This document shows, piece after piece, positions 8,901-16,313 of a DNA stretch of 64,000 nucleotides. Location: assembly GCA_021732995.1 (NCBI GenBank), contig JAKFWA010000074.1, forward strand, positions 50,119 to 114,118, in the 5' to 3' direction. Each line of letters opens with the position of its first letter. The first letter of the stretch is position 1. The notes beneath the pieces were generated by a model. The model made no database searches, was not told the origin of the DNA, and was given only the letters and a program-made list of their open reading frames with translations. The DNA is from Planctomycetaceae bacterium (GTDB lineage: Bacteria > Planctomycetota > Planctomycetia > Planctomycetales > Planctomycetaceae). Position numbers and translations under genes: made by a program.

Positions 8901-11057
8901 TCCTTCAAGATTATAGTTGAAGACGTTGTAGGTCGCGTAATCGATCCAGGACGAGTTGTGCAGCAGGTTACCCGTCGTCGCACTTACCGAAGCATCCCAC
9001 CAACCATCGTTCGTCGGCGTCGCAACATTGAGAGTCCACGCCAGTTCCAATCCGCCGCCGCTGGTTTTCACCCACTGCAGCTTCGGAGCAATTGTTGTCA
9101 GTTGCACATTAATAGTCGGCGCGGAGTCGTTGTCGCTTTCGGTCGTGTCCGATGTATCAAGCTGCACGAGGTCCTTGTGGGGAGCGCCCGTCAGGTTACT
9201 GACGTCCTGCTTCGCCTCTTCGATCAGCGAAGCAGCGAGTTCCGTTCGCAGACGCGTCAGAGCCTGTGTCGTAGTCAGCGCCGGCGTCGTCGACAGATTG
9301 AGGCTCGAGAGATTACCGGCGAATGAACTGTACGCGTTGATGACGGACCCGTCCGCGGCAACGTTCACATTGATATTCGCGTCGACAATCGGAATGTCAC
9401 GATACGTCTGCTGCAGGTAGATCTGAGTCACACCGTTATGCTGCGTCGTATACTGATCCGTCACGACGTAGTTGGCGAGATCCGCCTGAGTTACACCATA
9501 GTCGCTCGCATGCACCCTCAAGTAGCTCAGCGCATTCGCCAATGCAACACTGGGGGAAACAACAGTTGACGGAGCGTCGTCATCCGTGATGGTCGCCACG
9601 CCGATCGCATCCTCGATCGTCGCGCCGACTGCCGACGTCAACTGCACGGCAAAGGATTCATTAGGTTCGTCGATCGTATCACCGATCACCGGCACCAGAA
9701 TTGTCTGTGACGTCGAGCCGGGGTTGATAATCAGCGAACCAGATACAGGAGTGAAGTCCACGCCAGGAGTCGCATTGGTCGAGCCAATCGCGTACGTCAC
9801 CGTAATTGCGTTCGCGGAAGGCGCCGACAGGACGACAGTAAACACTGCGTTGATTGGACCGGCATTGCCTTCCGCGACGCCACCAGCGTTGCCGATCGAC
9901 ACCAGGACGGGAACGTCGACACCTGCCGAAGAGATGATGTCGTTGCCGGCATCTCCTTGCAGTGTGTCAGCTCCGTCCAGGTCCGAAACATTATCATTGC
10001 CGGCTTGACCACGCAGGAAGTCGTTGCCACTGCCTCCGATGATGATGTCGTTGCCAGCACCACCGTAGATGGAATCGTTGTCACCTTCGCCATCCAGTAC
10101 GTCGACGCCGAGATCTCCCAGCAGGACGTCATTGCCCGCCGATCCCACCACGGTGTCGTTGCCGGCCTGGCCATTCAATGAGTCGTCTTCGGTGCCTCCG
10201 ATGAGACTATCTTGTCCGGCCTGACCGCTGAGCGTGTCGGCGCCTTCATTGCCTTCGAGCGTGTCGTTGCCCACACCACCCAGCAACACGTCCACGTCGA
10301 GTCCGCCAACCACGGAGTCATTGCCGTTCTGGCCATCGAGAACGTCACTGCCTTCATCACCGCTCAGCAAGTCCTCGCCATCACCGCCCAGAATGCTGTC
10401 GTTGCCCAGATTGCCATTGACGGAGTCGATACCGTCGCCTGCCGTGATGGTGTCGTCCCCGTCACCGCCCGTGACAGTATCATCGCCGTTACCTGCGGAC
10501 ACCGAGTCATTGCCGGTGCCGGAATCCACCTGGTCCGCACCATCACCCGCCAAAATCGTGTCATCGCCAGCGTCGGACTGGATCGAGTCGTTACCGTGTC
10601 CGCCGATGATGCTGTCGCCGAAATCGGCGCTGCCGACGATGGTGTCGTCGCCATTACCGGCGTCGATGGTGATCTTCAGCCGTTCGTTCGTGACGGGATT
10701 GAAGTAGCTGAAGCCTGCGGCGGTGACATCGGAAACATCAATCCGGTTATTGCCCTGCCCGGCGAAGATTTGAATCTGTTGCAACTGACTGGCCTGCACG
10801 GCGGGTAGCGAATTGTCAGGCACTCCGTTGATCAGCACCTGCACTCGCGCTGTGTTCTGCGGATTGAGGCCAACTTCAATCGATTCATTCGCATTGGCGA
10901 AAATCGACAAAGTGTTGTTCGCGACCAGCGAAGTCGCCGTAAGCAGAGAACGCTGTTCCAGACGCTCCGCTGGCTGGTGGAAGGCATCACGCCCCTTGCG
11001 TCGCGACGGTGAAGCGAGTCTTTGACGAAACTTCTGAAGCCATGTCGCCTTCGGCAT
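5976..11057 (-). CDS. Giant secreted M36 (fungalysin-type) metallopeptidase with RTX-like repeats and Calx-beta domain
   Basis: A 1693-residue protein. The N-terminus is basic and has the planctomycete LEPR-like motif RLEQRSLLT at residues 32-40, thought to mark exported giant proteins. Order: Ca-binding nonapeptide repeats (GGxGxD type, about 130-380), a Calx-beta domain (about 384-494, with GVDFTPVSGSL and the end TITDDD), a fungalysin propeptide-like FTP domain (about 505-590), the peptidase domain, and a second long block of Ca-binding repeats from about 1240 to the end. The zinc site is H904-EFG-H908 with the third ligand probably E934 in GEGWSDFW. It should degrade protein outside the cell. 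ATG at 11057 has AAGGA about nine bases upstream. Ca-binding repeats ahead of the propeptide are unusual for the family. Confidence 0.9.
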   Translation of the reverse strand: MPKATWLQKFRQRLASPSRRKGRDAFHQPAERLEQRSLLTATSLVANNTLSIFANANESIEVGLNPQNTARVQVLINGVPDNSLPAVQASQLQQIQIFAGQGNNRIDVSDVTAAGFSYFNPVTNERLKITIDAGNGDDTIVGSADFGDSIIGGHGNDSIQSDAGDDTILAGDGADQVDSGTGNDSVSAGNGDDTVTGGDGDDTITAGDGIDSVNGNLGNDSILGGDGEDLLSGDEGSDVLDGQNGNDSVVGGLDVDVLLGGVGNDTLEGNEGADTLSGQAGQDSLIGGTEDDSLNGQAGNDTVVGSAGNDVLLGDLGVDVLDGEGDNDSIYGGAGNDIIIGGSGNDFLRGQAGNDNVSDLDGADTLQGDAGNDIISSAGVDVPVLVSIGNAGGVAEGNAGPINAVFTVVLSAPSANAITVTYAIGSTNATPGVDFTPVSGSLIINPGSTSQTILVPVIGDTIDEPNESFAVQLTSAVGATIEDAIGVATITDDDAPSTVVSPSVALANALSYLRVHASDYGVTQADLANYVVTDQYTTQHNGVTQIYLQQTYRDIPIVDANINVNVAADGSVINAYSSFAGNLSSLNLSTTPALTTTQALTRLRTELAASLIEEAKQDVSNLTGAPHKDLVQLDTSDTTESDNDSAPTINVQLTTIAPKLQWVKTSGGGLELAWTLNVATPTNDGWWDASVSATTGNLLHNSSWIDYATYNVFNYNLEGPLDGARTVEVDPQDPIASPLGWHDSDGFFGADFTDTRGNNVFAQGGRNDLGLFLGTTPFGTDPRPSGGPLLDFNFPFNDTTTQPVTTLDAATTNLFYTVNILHDLHYQYGFDEASGNFQLNNYGRGGTEGDQVGANAQALATLGFFNNAFMATPPDGFSPTIAMFEFNLTNPNRDGDYENTIIIHEFGHGISNRLTGGPANSNALNALQSGGMGEGWSDFWSLMLTQKSGDLATDRRTVGNYVLGQGPGGTGIRRFPYSFDMSINPQTLGDFNGGFPNNEVHNAGELWTTVLWDMNWLLINGLPTEDPNGIISPAYGFDSDMYNGAGGNNIALQLVMDGLKLQPANPTFLDARDAILQADMINYGGANQRALWTAFARRGFGFSADAGPNADSTFVVEAFDMPPELGAIHFDQLTYQPGDQVTIEVIDGDRAVSNTLSVNVTMTGGDSEQVVLNKVLGGTFRGSIPLRRAAAGASNGFLDIASEASVITATYVDTNDGVGGTVTLQALSVVNSPIGDSLYGGDGEDLISGGDGADLVSGDLGNDVMFGNGGNDSMYGGSGNDTINSGEGNDLLIGNAGSDVLDGSANDDTFVWRGAVDGNDSVLSGEGVDEVSVRGSAAGDTFSVGQSGSSVVVGSGGASITLPITEELAAGVDRVLIAAGSGNDTVTIGNLNLVGALVLSVNGEDGNDILNASGALTGSVLMLLDGGLGNDIITGGNGADSLVGGEGADVLNGGAGNDSADGGNGSDTMNGGAGNDSLLGGDGVDMIAGAAGRDSLNGGFGNDMLNGGTENDTLAGDFGDDLLNGDFGDDLLLGEGGVDSLIGAAGNDTLDGGRNNDFLFGNAGNDKLRGDHGDDSIQGGEGDDTIDGGDGSDTIDAGDGNDGIVAGDGNDFVVGGLGNDTVRGGDGHDTLIGGGGNDILLGEDGDDVIGGGGGSDTVAGGQGNNTIANDPADVRDEAFVLTLPQLAKLDASN

Positions 11058-11397
11058 GTTCTCATCCTTGCCCGGTTACTGGATGCCATCCTGTGCATCG
11101 TGATTGCATGAGAGGAATCAGGTCGGGGCTCATTCCTTGAGTCCGCCAGAACCCTTCACCACTCGCCAAAACCCCTGTTTCCCGCAGAAGCGGAGAAATC
11201 GCTTCATCTGTATCGGCCGGACAATTCGTTAAAGCCGTACCAACCGGTTCTGGTCGACAAGGACGTCGAATTCGGCAGACTTGGGCTAACCGGAAAACTC
11301 TGCCTAACCCGCACAGTTTGCCAGGCCGCTCCGCGTTAAACGTCTTGATCGATCGAGAAATCCAGCGGTAATCTCGCATCGATCAAGGGAGTGACCG
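11058..11397. other. Divergent intergenic region
   Basis: This separates the giant peptidase (minus) from the small lipoprotein gene (plus) and must hold both promoters. I see no gene, no clear inverted repeat and no sigma-70 boxes good enough to call. Confidence 0.5.
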
Positions 11398-11682
11398 ATG
11401 AATCTGCGCGTGATTGTGTGCTTGAGCCTATGGATGGTGACTGCCGGGTGCGGGCTGTGGACTGTGCCTGCTACGAGCCTGCATCGCTTGCCGACAAACG
11501 AAGCCCAGACACTCGTGATCGAATTTCGCGGGGTGACGTCGCTCGACGAGGTCAAGAACCGCCTGGATGAGTTGGTCGCCGCCCCGAATGCTCAAGAACA
11601 AGCGGAAGTTTTGCTGAATGGATGGGGACGCCACGGTTCCTGGTTTGACCTTTCCGTGGTGATGTTTCTGCAGGACTACTAG
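11398..11682 (+). CDS. Small lipoprotein-like hypothetical protein (possibly the 5' part of a broken gene)
   Basis: 94 residues from ATG at 11398. The N-terminus MNLRVIVCLSLWMVTAGC ends in a lipobox (TAGC), so the product should be lipidated on Cys18 and exported. The rest has no recognised domain; ELVAAPNAQEQAEVLLNGW is a mostly helical stretch and the end is WFDLSVVMFLQDY. The stop is TAG, and the same frame continues immediately beyond it with coding-like sequence (see next entry). Either this is a complete small lipoprotein or the remnant of a longer one interrupted by a nonsense codon. Confidence 0.55.
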   Translation: MNLRVIVCLSLWMVTAGCGLWTVPATSLHRLPTNEAQTLVIEFRGVTSLDEVKNRLDELVAAPNAQEQAEVLLNGWGRHGSWFDLSVVMFLQDY

Positions 11683-12199
11683 CCCGGAGCGCGCTCCCCA
11701 CACGCAGACAAGCTGGACGCGCACCGACTGTTCGACATCGCTCGCGAGCGTCTGACTTCAAAGCCCGAACTCTGCCATCAAGTTGCCTGGTACCGGCAAT
11801 GGCAAAGCGGCCCCAGCAGCCTGCCGTAGCTGGTGCGATCAGAACCCTTCTGCAGCATGGGTTCCTGCGTACAAGCGGAAGGCGACAAGTTCCCGTTGTG
11901 GTTGCTGTGGTCTGGTCGAACACGAAGAACTCACCTGGCCAGCATTCCCGAGCCCGAACTCCTTATCCTGGGATAACATGGATGAGGAGTATTATTGCTT
12001 GCAGGCTATGATCGCGGCCTTCCATCCCTACATGCGGTATGACCACCAGCGAGGCATCTACGTGTGCGACAAAGAGGCATACCACGCACATCGCTATCTG
12101 TCGCTGGAAGAACAAGTGCCATCCCTGCGCGAAACGCCCTTGCCAGACTGGAAGAGTGATGTGAACCCGCCTCCGCCCAAGAGAGCGGGAGATCAATAA
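11683..12199 (+). pseudogene. Continuation of the lipoprotein gene, broken by amber codons and a frameshift
   Basis: After the TAG at 11680-11682 the same frame reads on with protein-like composition (KLDAHRLFDIARERLTSKPE, then HQVAWYRQWQSGPSSLP), meets a second TAG at 11827-11829, and continues through FCSMGSCVQAEGDKFPLWLL. Near 11910-11925 the coding character shifts to the +1 frame (EELTWPAFPSPN, YVCDKEAYHAHRYLSLEEQV, LPDWKSDVNPPPP), ending with TAA at 12197-12199. Taken together, 11398-12199 reads as one gene with two in-frame amber codons and one extra base. That the segments belong together is an inference from frame and composition. No family was recognised. The 138-residue frame from ATG 11783 could alternatively be a separate short gene. 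Confidence 0.45.
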
Positions 12200-12273
12200 T
12201 CACTCATCGCGATGCGGCGACTCGCGGGTACCAAATGATGTAACTGCTGAGCCTCCACAATTCCTCAGAGCTA

Positions 12274-13275
12274 TCACCAGAATTTCCACCACGGTTTCTT
12301 CTGCTCGATGCTGGCGTCGGGCAATTTCAAACGTTGCCACCACTCGTTGACTGCCTCTGAAGTGAGTTCAGCGACAACTCGCACGCTGGGCGGGTTGCTT
12401 TCCAGAATGGAGCCGAAGAAGCCACCATCCCAACTGCGGGATCCCAGAATGGAAGGCCAAAGCAGCAGGACTTGCACACCGTTAATTTCGGGGATCGAAG
12501 CAGGCGTGGCCTCGCCCCACACCGAGGCAGCAACGTTCGCTTCGGGGACATCGCCTCGGCCAAAGTGCCAAAGCGACTGATCGCTGACCATCTCCTGAGC
12601 TTTACCTGTAGCCGTTGCTATCACATCTGCGGGCGCTAGCTTCGCACCCGGGATGACGCCTGCCAGCTCGTGCTGCAGCAGAGTGAAAAGATGAAAACAG
12701 TTCGACAGGTTGGCGTAGGTCACACGCACGGCCTTGTGGCTAGGCACGTGAATCACCAGCAACTCGCCACTGCACTTGCGCAACAACTCCATGACCCAGT
12801 GCACGCCAACGGAAAGATGCGCCACGCGTTCGAACTCGGCAACAACTTCCTGTCGAGCGGCGAGTTGCTGCCGGACTGACTCAGTTCGTGACAGGTGAGC
12901 AACCAGCCCCTGCCCGATGCGTTCCATGCCTCGCAGAACGTCCTCATCCACCTCGGGATCGTCGGCCTCGCTGTCTTCAGGGGCGGTTTCGATCGTGCGA
13001 CACCAGCGCAGCAAGGCATCAATCAACGGCAGAGCTGTTGGCTCTGGGTTCGCTCCCTGTTCGACGCCAGCACCCAACCACACAGCCAGCGATCCAGCAC
13101 CGATGGCTGACTCCAGCAACGGAATGTGCTCCGCCACCTGCTGCCGCGCCGCTTTGAAATCATCCGAGGAAGGCAAGGCATTCAAGGCCTCGCGCAGTTC
13201 TTCGCAAAAACCGTCTCCACGATCGACCTGAGCCGCATCAATGACCGCCTGCACCAGCGGATTCGGGTGAGACAT
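12274..13275 (-). CDS. Hypothetical cytoplasmic protein
   Basis: 333 residues, no signal peptide or membrane segment. ATG at 13275 is preceded by AAGGA about ten bases upstream. Visible features are an N-terminal mixed helical region (FCEELREALNALPSSDDFKA), the segment SLAVWLGAGVEQGANPEP, an acidic stretch EDSEADDPEVDED near residues 98-110, a central VHWVMELLRKCSGELLVIHV, and a Trp-rich C-terminus ending KKPWWKFW. The C-terminal tail resembles sorting or interaction tags only superficially. No family was recognised. It converges with the broken lipoprotein gene and lies 53 bases downstream of the RNase HII-like gene on the same strand. Confidence 0.65.
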   Translation of the reverse strand: MSHPNPLVQAVIDAAQVDRGDGFCEELREALNALPSSDDFKAARQQVAEHIPLLESAIGAGSLAVWLGAGVEQGANPEPTALPLIDALLRWCRTIETAPEDSEADDPEVDEDVLRGMERIGQGLVAHLSRTESVRQQLAARQEVVAEFERVAHLSVGVHWVMELLRKCSGELLVIHVPSHKAVRVTYANLSNCFHLFTLLQHELAGVIPGAKLAPADVIATATGKAQEMVSDQSLWHFGRGDVPEANVAASVWGEATPASIPEINGVQVLLLWPSILGSRSWDGGFFGSILESNPPSVRVVAELTSEAVNEWWQRLKLPDASIEQKKPWWKFW

Positions 13276-13328
13276 GTCTCAACATCCTTCTCGTGTCTTC
13301 GGGAGAAACCGGTAGTGCCGACGGGACA

Positions 13329-14270
13329 TTAACGCTCGCGCCAGAAGACGTCGTCAACGATGCCGAGCTTCTGCCGAGTGGCTTTCGTCTCGGCATGAAA
13401 GCGTTTGGCGTCCTGCGGGTAGCCCTTCGTGGGACGCAGGTCCGGCAGATGCTTCTGCCAGAAGGAATTGAAGAGTTCCAACGCCACTTCGCGAGCGTAC
13501 TTGCACACCATGGAGGCGACAGCGACCGGGAAATGAGCTTCCGCCTTCTGCTGAAAACGCAGTTCGCTGGGACCGAGTTTGTAGCGACTGCGCAGGCTGC
13601 CCTCTTCCAGCACGAAGACCATGCGACCATCGAGCACATCAATCAGCAGATCCGCATAGCGATCTCGTCCGCCGTGCTTATCACCAATCACCAGCGTCAC
13701 CTCATCAGCCGCATGATCCCAGACGGAACGCAACAATTGCATGCTGGCTCTTGAGAGCGCTGCCGCCTTGTTGTCTTGTTCGCGAACGAGCCGGTTGAAA
13801 CGCTCCGTGAGAATCACGTCGCTGCGAATCGTGCGGCAGCGAATCTGGGCCTTAGCAAGCGACACCCGCAGTTCTTCTGCAGCGCGGTCAGCATGCTCAG
13901 CAGAACAGGCTAAGGGCAGCGAGATGTCAGCGCTGACGAACCAGGGCTCGACGTCCAGCGATGTGCTGCCCGCTGTGATCAACTCAATCAGCTCACGAAA
14001 TGTCTTCGGGCGCGGACCAAGTTGACTAAGCAGCGCCAGTACGCCGAGTTCCAAGTCTCGCAAACCGCGGTCCGGCGAATAAACCTGCTTTGAATCCGCG
14101 ACTCGCAAGCGGCCATCGGCCGATGGTCCTTGAGTCACCGCATCGGCCAATTCCGACCAGAAGTCGCAGCGCTTTGGATCACCGGGAATTTCCCACACGG
14201 TGGATGTAACCACCAGCGGACCGAGGTTCGGACCGTATCCGGCTTCGTCCATTCCAATGACAGCAGGCAT
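13329..14270 (-). CDS. RNase HII-like protein (divergent ribonuclease H)
   Basis: 313 residues, longer than typical RNase HII (about 200-260). The N-terminus MPAVIGMDEAGYGPNLGPLV matches the RNase HII/HIII catalytic motif (DEAGRGPxxGP) with the conserved Asp and Glu of DEAG. Later elements are VADSKQVYSP (the 'DSK' segment of the family), VTLVIGDKHGGRDRY, which probably supplies another acidic ligand, and VCKYAREVALELFN near the C-terminus. The family cleaves RNA in RNA/DNA hybrids. Here the arginine of the GRG motif that reads the ribose 2'-OH is tyrosine (GYG), so specificity may differ. The sterol-desaturase-family gene is upstream with a 23-base gap. Confidence 0.75.
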   Translation of the reverse strand: MPAVIGMDEAGYGPNLGPLVVTSTVWEIPGDPKRCDFWSELADAVTQGPSADGRLRVADSKQVYSPDRGLRDLELGVLALLSQLGPRPKTFRELIELITAGSTSLDVEPWFVSADISLPLACSAEHADRAAEELRVSLAKAQIRCRTIRSDVILTERFNRLVREQDNKAAALSRASMQLLRSVWDHAADEVTLVIGDKHGGRDRYADLLIDVLDGRMVFVLEEGSLRSRYKLGPSELRFQQKAEAHFPVAVASMVCKYAREVALELFNSFWQKHLPDLRPTKGYPQDAKRFHAETKATRQKLGIVDDVFWRER

Positions 14271-14293
14271 CGGCAGCGTTCTTCAAGAGGTGC

Positions 14294-15130
14294 TCAGGCT
14301 TCGACGTCGCAAGTAATCGGCAATAGCCCCGGTTCGACTATCGGCGGATTGGACTTGGGGCGATTGGTCACTTCCTCAAAGACGGCTTCGTAGTCGGGAT
14401 GATTGGTGCCCATCAACCGATCCCACACATTGAAGTACAGACCGAAGTTGGACCGAAACGCTGTGTGGTGCTGAACGTGATGTGTCGGAGTGTTGAGAAT
14501 GCGACCAAACCCCCAGCGAAAGAAGCCTGACGGGAAGATCTCATAGCCAGCGTGTCCCATCACACTGAAGACGTGACGCCAGAGCGCAAAAATCGCCAAC
14601 GCGCCCGGATGAATCGGGATCAGGAAAATCATCAACGGTGTACTGATGGCCTGAATCACCGCCTCAGTCGCAGTGAAGGAATACGTCGCCCACGGAGTTG
14701 TATTGATCGACTGATGATGCAGCCGATGAATCCACTTGAAGAAGAACGGATGGTGCATCAACCGATGCGTCCAATAGAACCAGGTGTCGTGAGCCACCGT
14801 CAGCAGCACGATGCTGATCAGGAACCAGCCTGGACCGTGCTTCTCGAAATCCATGTAGAACTTGGTCCATCCCGACGCGATGGCAAACACCATGAAGCCG
14901 CCCACCACGGCAAAGATGCAGACGCTGCGCAGCGAGTAGAAGAACTCGCGGCGCATCTGAGCCGCTTCGGGAGCTCTCTGATTGATCTTCCGCCGAGCCG
15001 TCCAGCGACGGAGCAGATGATCGAACAGCCCCCAGGCGAGCCCGGCAAGCACGACATACCCGAGGACTTCTCTGCTGAGAATTATTGGCACGTACTTCGT
15101 TACGATATTCAGTCGGGTTGAATAATCCAT
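14294..15130 (-). CDS. Sterol desaturase / fatty acid hydroxylase family protein
   Basis: 278-residue membrane enzyme of the di-iron hydroxylase superfamily (Pfam FA_hydroxylase). Histidine boxes are HDTWFYWTHRLMHH (HxxxH-type), HRLHHQSIN (HxxHH) and a C-terminal HHVQHHTAF. Hydrophobic segments occur at about residues 17-37, 70-88, 98-115 and 160-185. The family hydroxylates or desaturates lipids such as sterols, carotenoids and fatty acids; the substrate here is not readable. The C-terminus after NHPDYEAVFEEV is short and Pro-rich. It shares a strand with the RNase HII-like gene. Confidence 0.9.
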   Translation of the reverse strand: MDYSTRLNIVTKYVPIILSREVLGYVVLAGLAWGLFDHLLRRWTARRKINQRAPEAAQMRREFFYSLRSVCIFAVVGGFMVFAIASGWTKFYMDFEKHGPGWFLISIVLLTVAHDTWFYWTHRLMHHPFFFKWIHRLHHQSINTTPWATYSFTATEAVIQAISTPLMIFLIPIHPGALAIFALWRHVFSVMGHAGYEIFPSGFFRWGFGRILNTPTHHVQHHTAFRSNFGLYFNVWDRLMGTNHPDYEAVFEEVTNRPKSNPPIVEPGLLPITCDVEA

Positions 15131-15553
15131 AGCACCAGGCTCTTGCTCGCCTCTCTTAACAAACCCTGCTCTGATCGGCCATTAGCACTGCAAGTCGCAG
15201 CCACCCGGGTCTTCAAGCTAGTGTTCTCACAGAAGCTCGAGGGTTCTTCAAGGAAGTGCGGTGCAGTGACGCAGATTCTGTCCCGAAATTAATCCCGACT
15301 AAGGATCGTCGGAGGAGAAGTTGGATTGACCAATCAGGGAAGTCGAGCCCCAGTCTCGGTGCGTCTTAGTATGCCGCTGAACGAGTTGAGATCCAAAGCC
15401 GCCGTGACTATCTGCACTATTGGTTCACGTACTGAATACTCCGAATGTGAGAGTTGCGACATCTTGTCGCGGTTCAATCTCGTCGCAGTTTCCTGAAGCC
15501 GTCTGAAGTCGTTCAAAGCCGGAGATATGAATTGGCATCCTAGCGAGGTTCCA
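15131..15553. other. Divergent intergenic region upstream of the winged-helix/ATPase module
   Basis: 423 bases between the hydroxylase (minus) and the winged-helix gene (plus). No convincing reading frame. It holds one perfect inverted repeat (15456-15470, entered separately) and otherwise nothing I can name. Confidence 0.5.
15456..15470. promoter_or_regulatory. Perfect short inverted repeat, candidate operator
   Basis: GCGACA-TCT-TGTCGC, six-base perfect arms around three bases, 83 bases upstream of the winged-helix start codon. The following gene encodes two predicted winged-helix domains, so autoregulation at this site is possible. Chance occurrence of a 6+6 repeat in a region this size is not negligible. 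Confidence 0.3.
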
Positions 15554-16288
15554 ATGCCATTCGTTTCATCTCCCAAACAAACGTTAATTCTGTGGTGGCT
15601 GCTCTCGGCAGGCGGTGGCGCATTTGTCGGTGAAATCAAGCCCAATTTAGACGCCAAGGATCGGCGCGCGTTGGAAGCTGCAGGATTGCTGCGTATTGAG
15701 AAGCGGCTTTATCAGAAGCGCGGTGCAAAAAGAGCGTCACAATCCATGTACGCAGAACTCAGCGACTTCGGATGGATGTGGGCTCATGAGAACTTGGATG
15801 CTGAGATCTCGGCTCGATCGCCAGCGAGCGCGCCGATCCTGCGTCGGATGATGACCAAGTTGAAAGCTCATCTCTCGTGTTCTGGAGACTCGTTGGCATC
15901 GTTCTTCAACGAAGAGACGACGGTGTTCTCCGAGGCCCCCCGTTCCGTCGCTGAGGGCAATTTGCTGAGCCGAGGTGACCCTGCGGAGCATTCTTCGACG
16001 ACACCAGAGCTTGAAGAATCAAGCCGTGAGATCCGTGACGCATGCCTCTTGCAAGCTGAGGGGCGAACAGGGGTGCGGGTTTATCTTGCTGACATACGCC
16101 GTGCGTTGCCAACCCTCTCGCGAACGCAATTCGACGACGCTCTGCACTTCATGGAGGTACATGGCTGGGCGGTCCTTTATCCGCTCGACAACCCTCGCGA
16201 AATTCGTGCGGAGGATCACGCGGCCGCATTCGCCAACGGCGCAGGACAGCCGCGACACATCATCTATTTGAAGAGCGTTTCCGCGTAG
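15554..16288 (+). CDS. Double winged-helix protein, partner of a fused P-loop/HerA-like ATPase
   Basis: 244 residues from ATG 15554, preferred over ATG 15527 because GCGAGG sits five bases upstream. The N-terminal part (LWWLLSAGGGAFVGEIKP, then ALEAAGLLRIEKR and YAELSDFGWMWA) has the pattern of a winged helix: helix, helix, 'GLL-x-x-E-K' strand. A second winged-helix-like unit lies at about residues 165-235 (VRVYLADIRRALPTLSRTQF, then FMEVHGWAVLYPLDN). The linker is poorly conserved-looking and Ser/Glu-rich. No signal peptide. It lies 25 bases upstream of the large ATPase and is surely cotranscribed, so it may be a DNA-binding or adaptor subunit. No named family was recognised. Confidence 0.7.
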   Translation: MPFVSSPKQTLILWWLLSAGGGAFVGEIKPNLDAKDRRALEAAGLLRIEKRLYQKRGAKRASQSMYAELSDFGWMWAHENLDAEISARSPASAPILRRMMTKLKAHLSCSGDSLASFFNEETTVFSEAPRSVAEGNLLSRGDPAEHSSTTPELEESSREIRDACLLQAEGRTGVRVYLADIRRALPTLSRTQFDDALHFMEVHGWAVLYPLDNPREIRAEDHAAAFANGAGQPRHIIYLKSVSA

Positions 16289-16313
16289 TTGTCTTCAGCA
16301 GTTACCAAACAAA

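Noticed and set aside
10000..10640. Short-period DNA repetition that might suggest a CRISPR array
   Set aside because: Units are 27 bases or multiples, vary freely and encode GGxGxD nonapeptides; there are no constant repeats with unique spacers.
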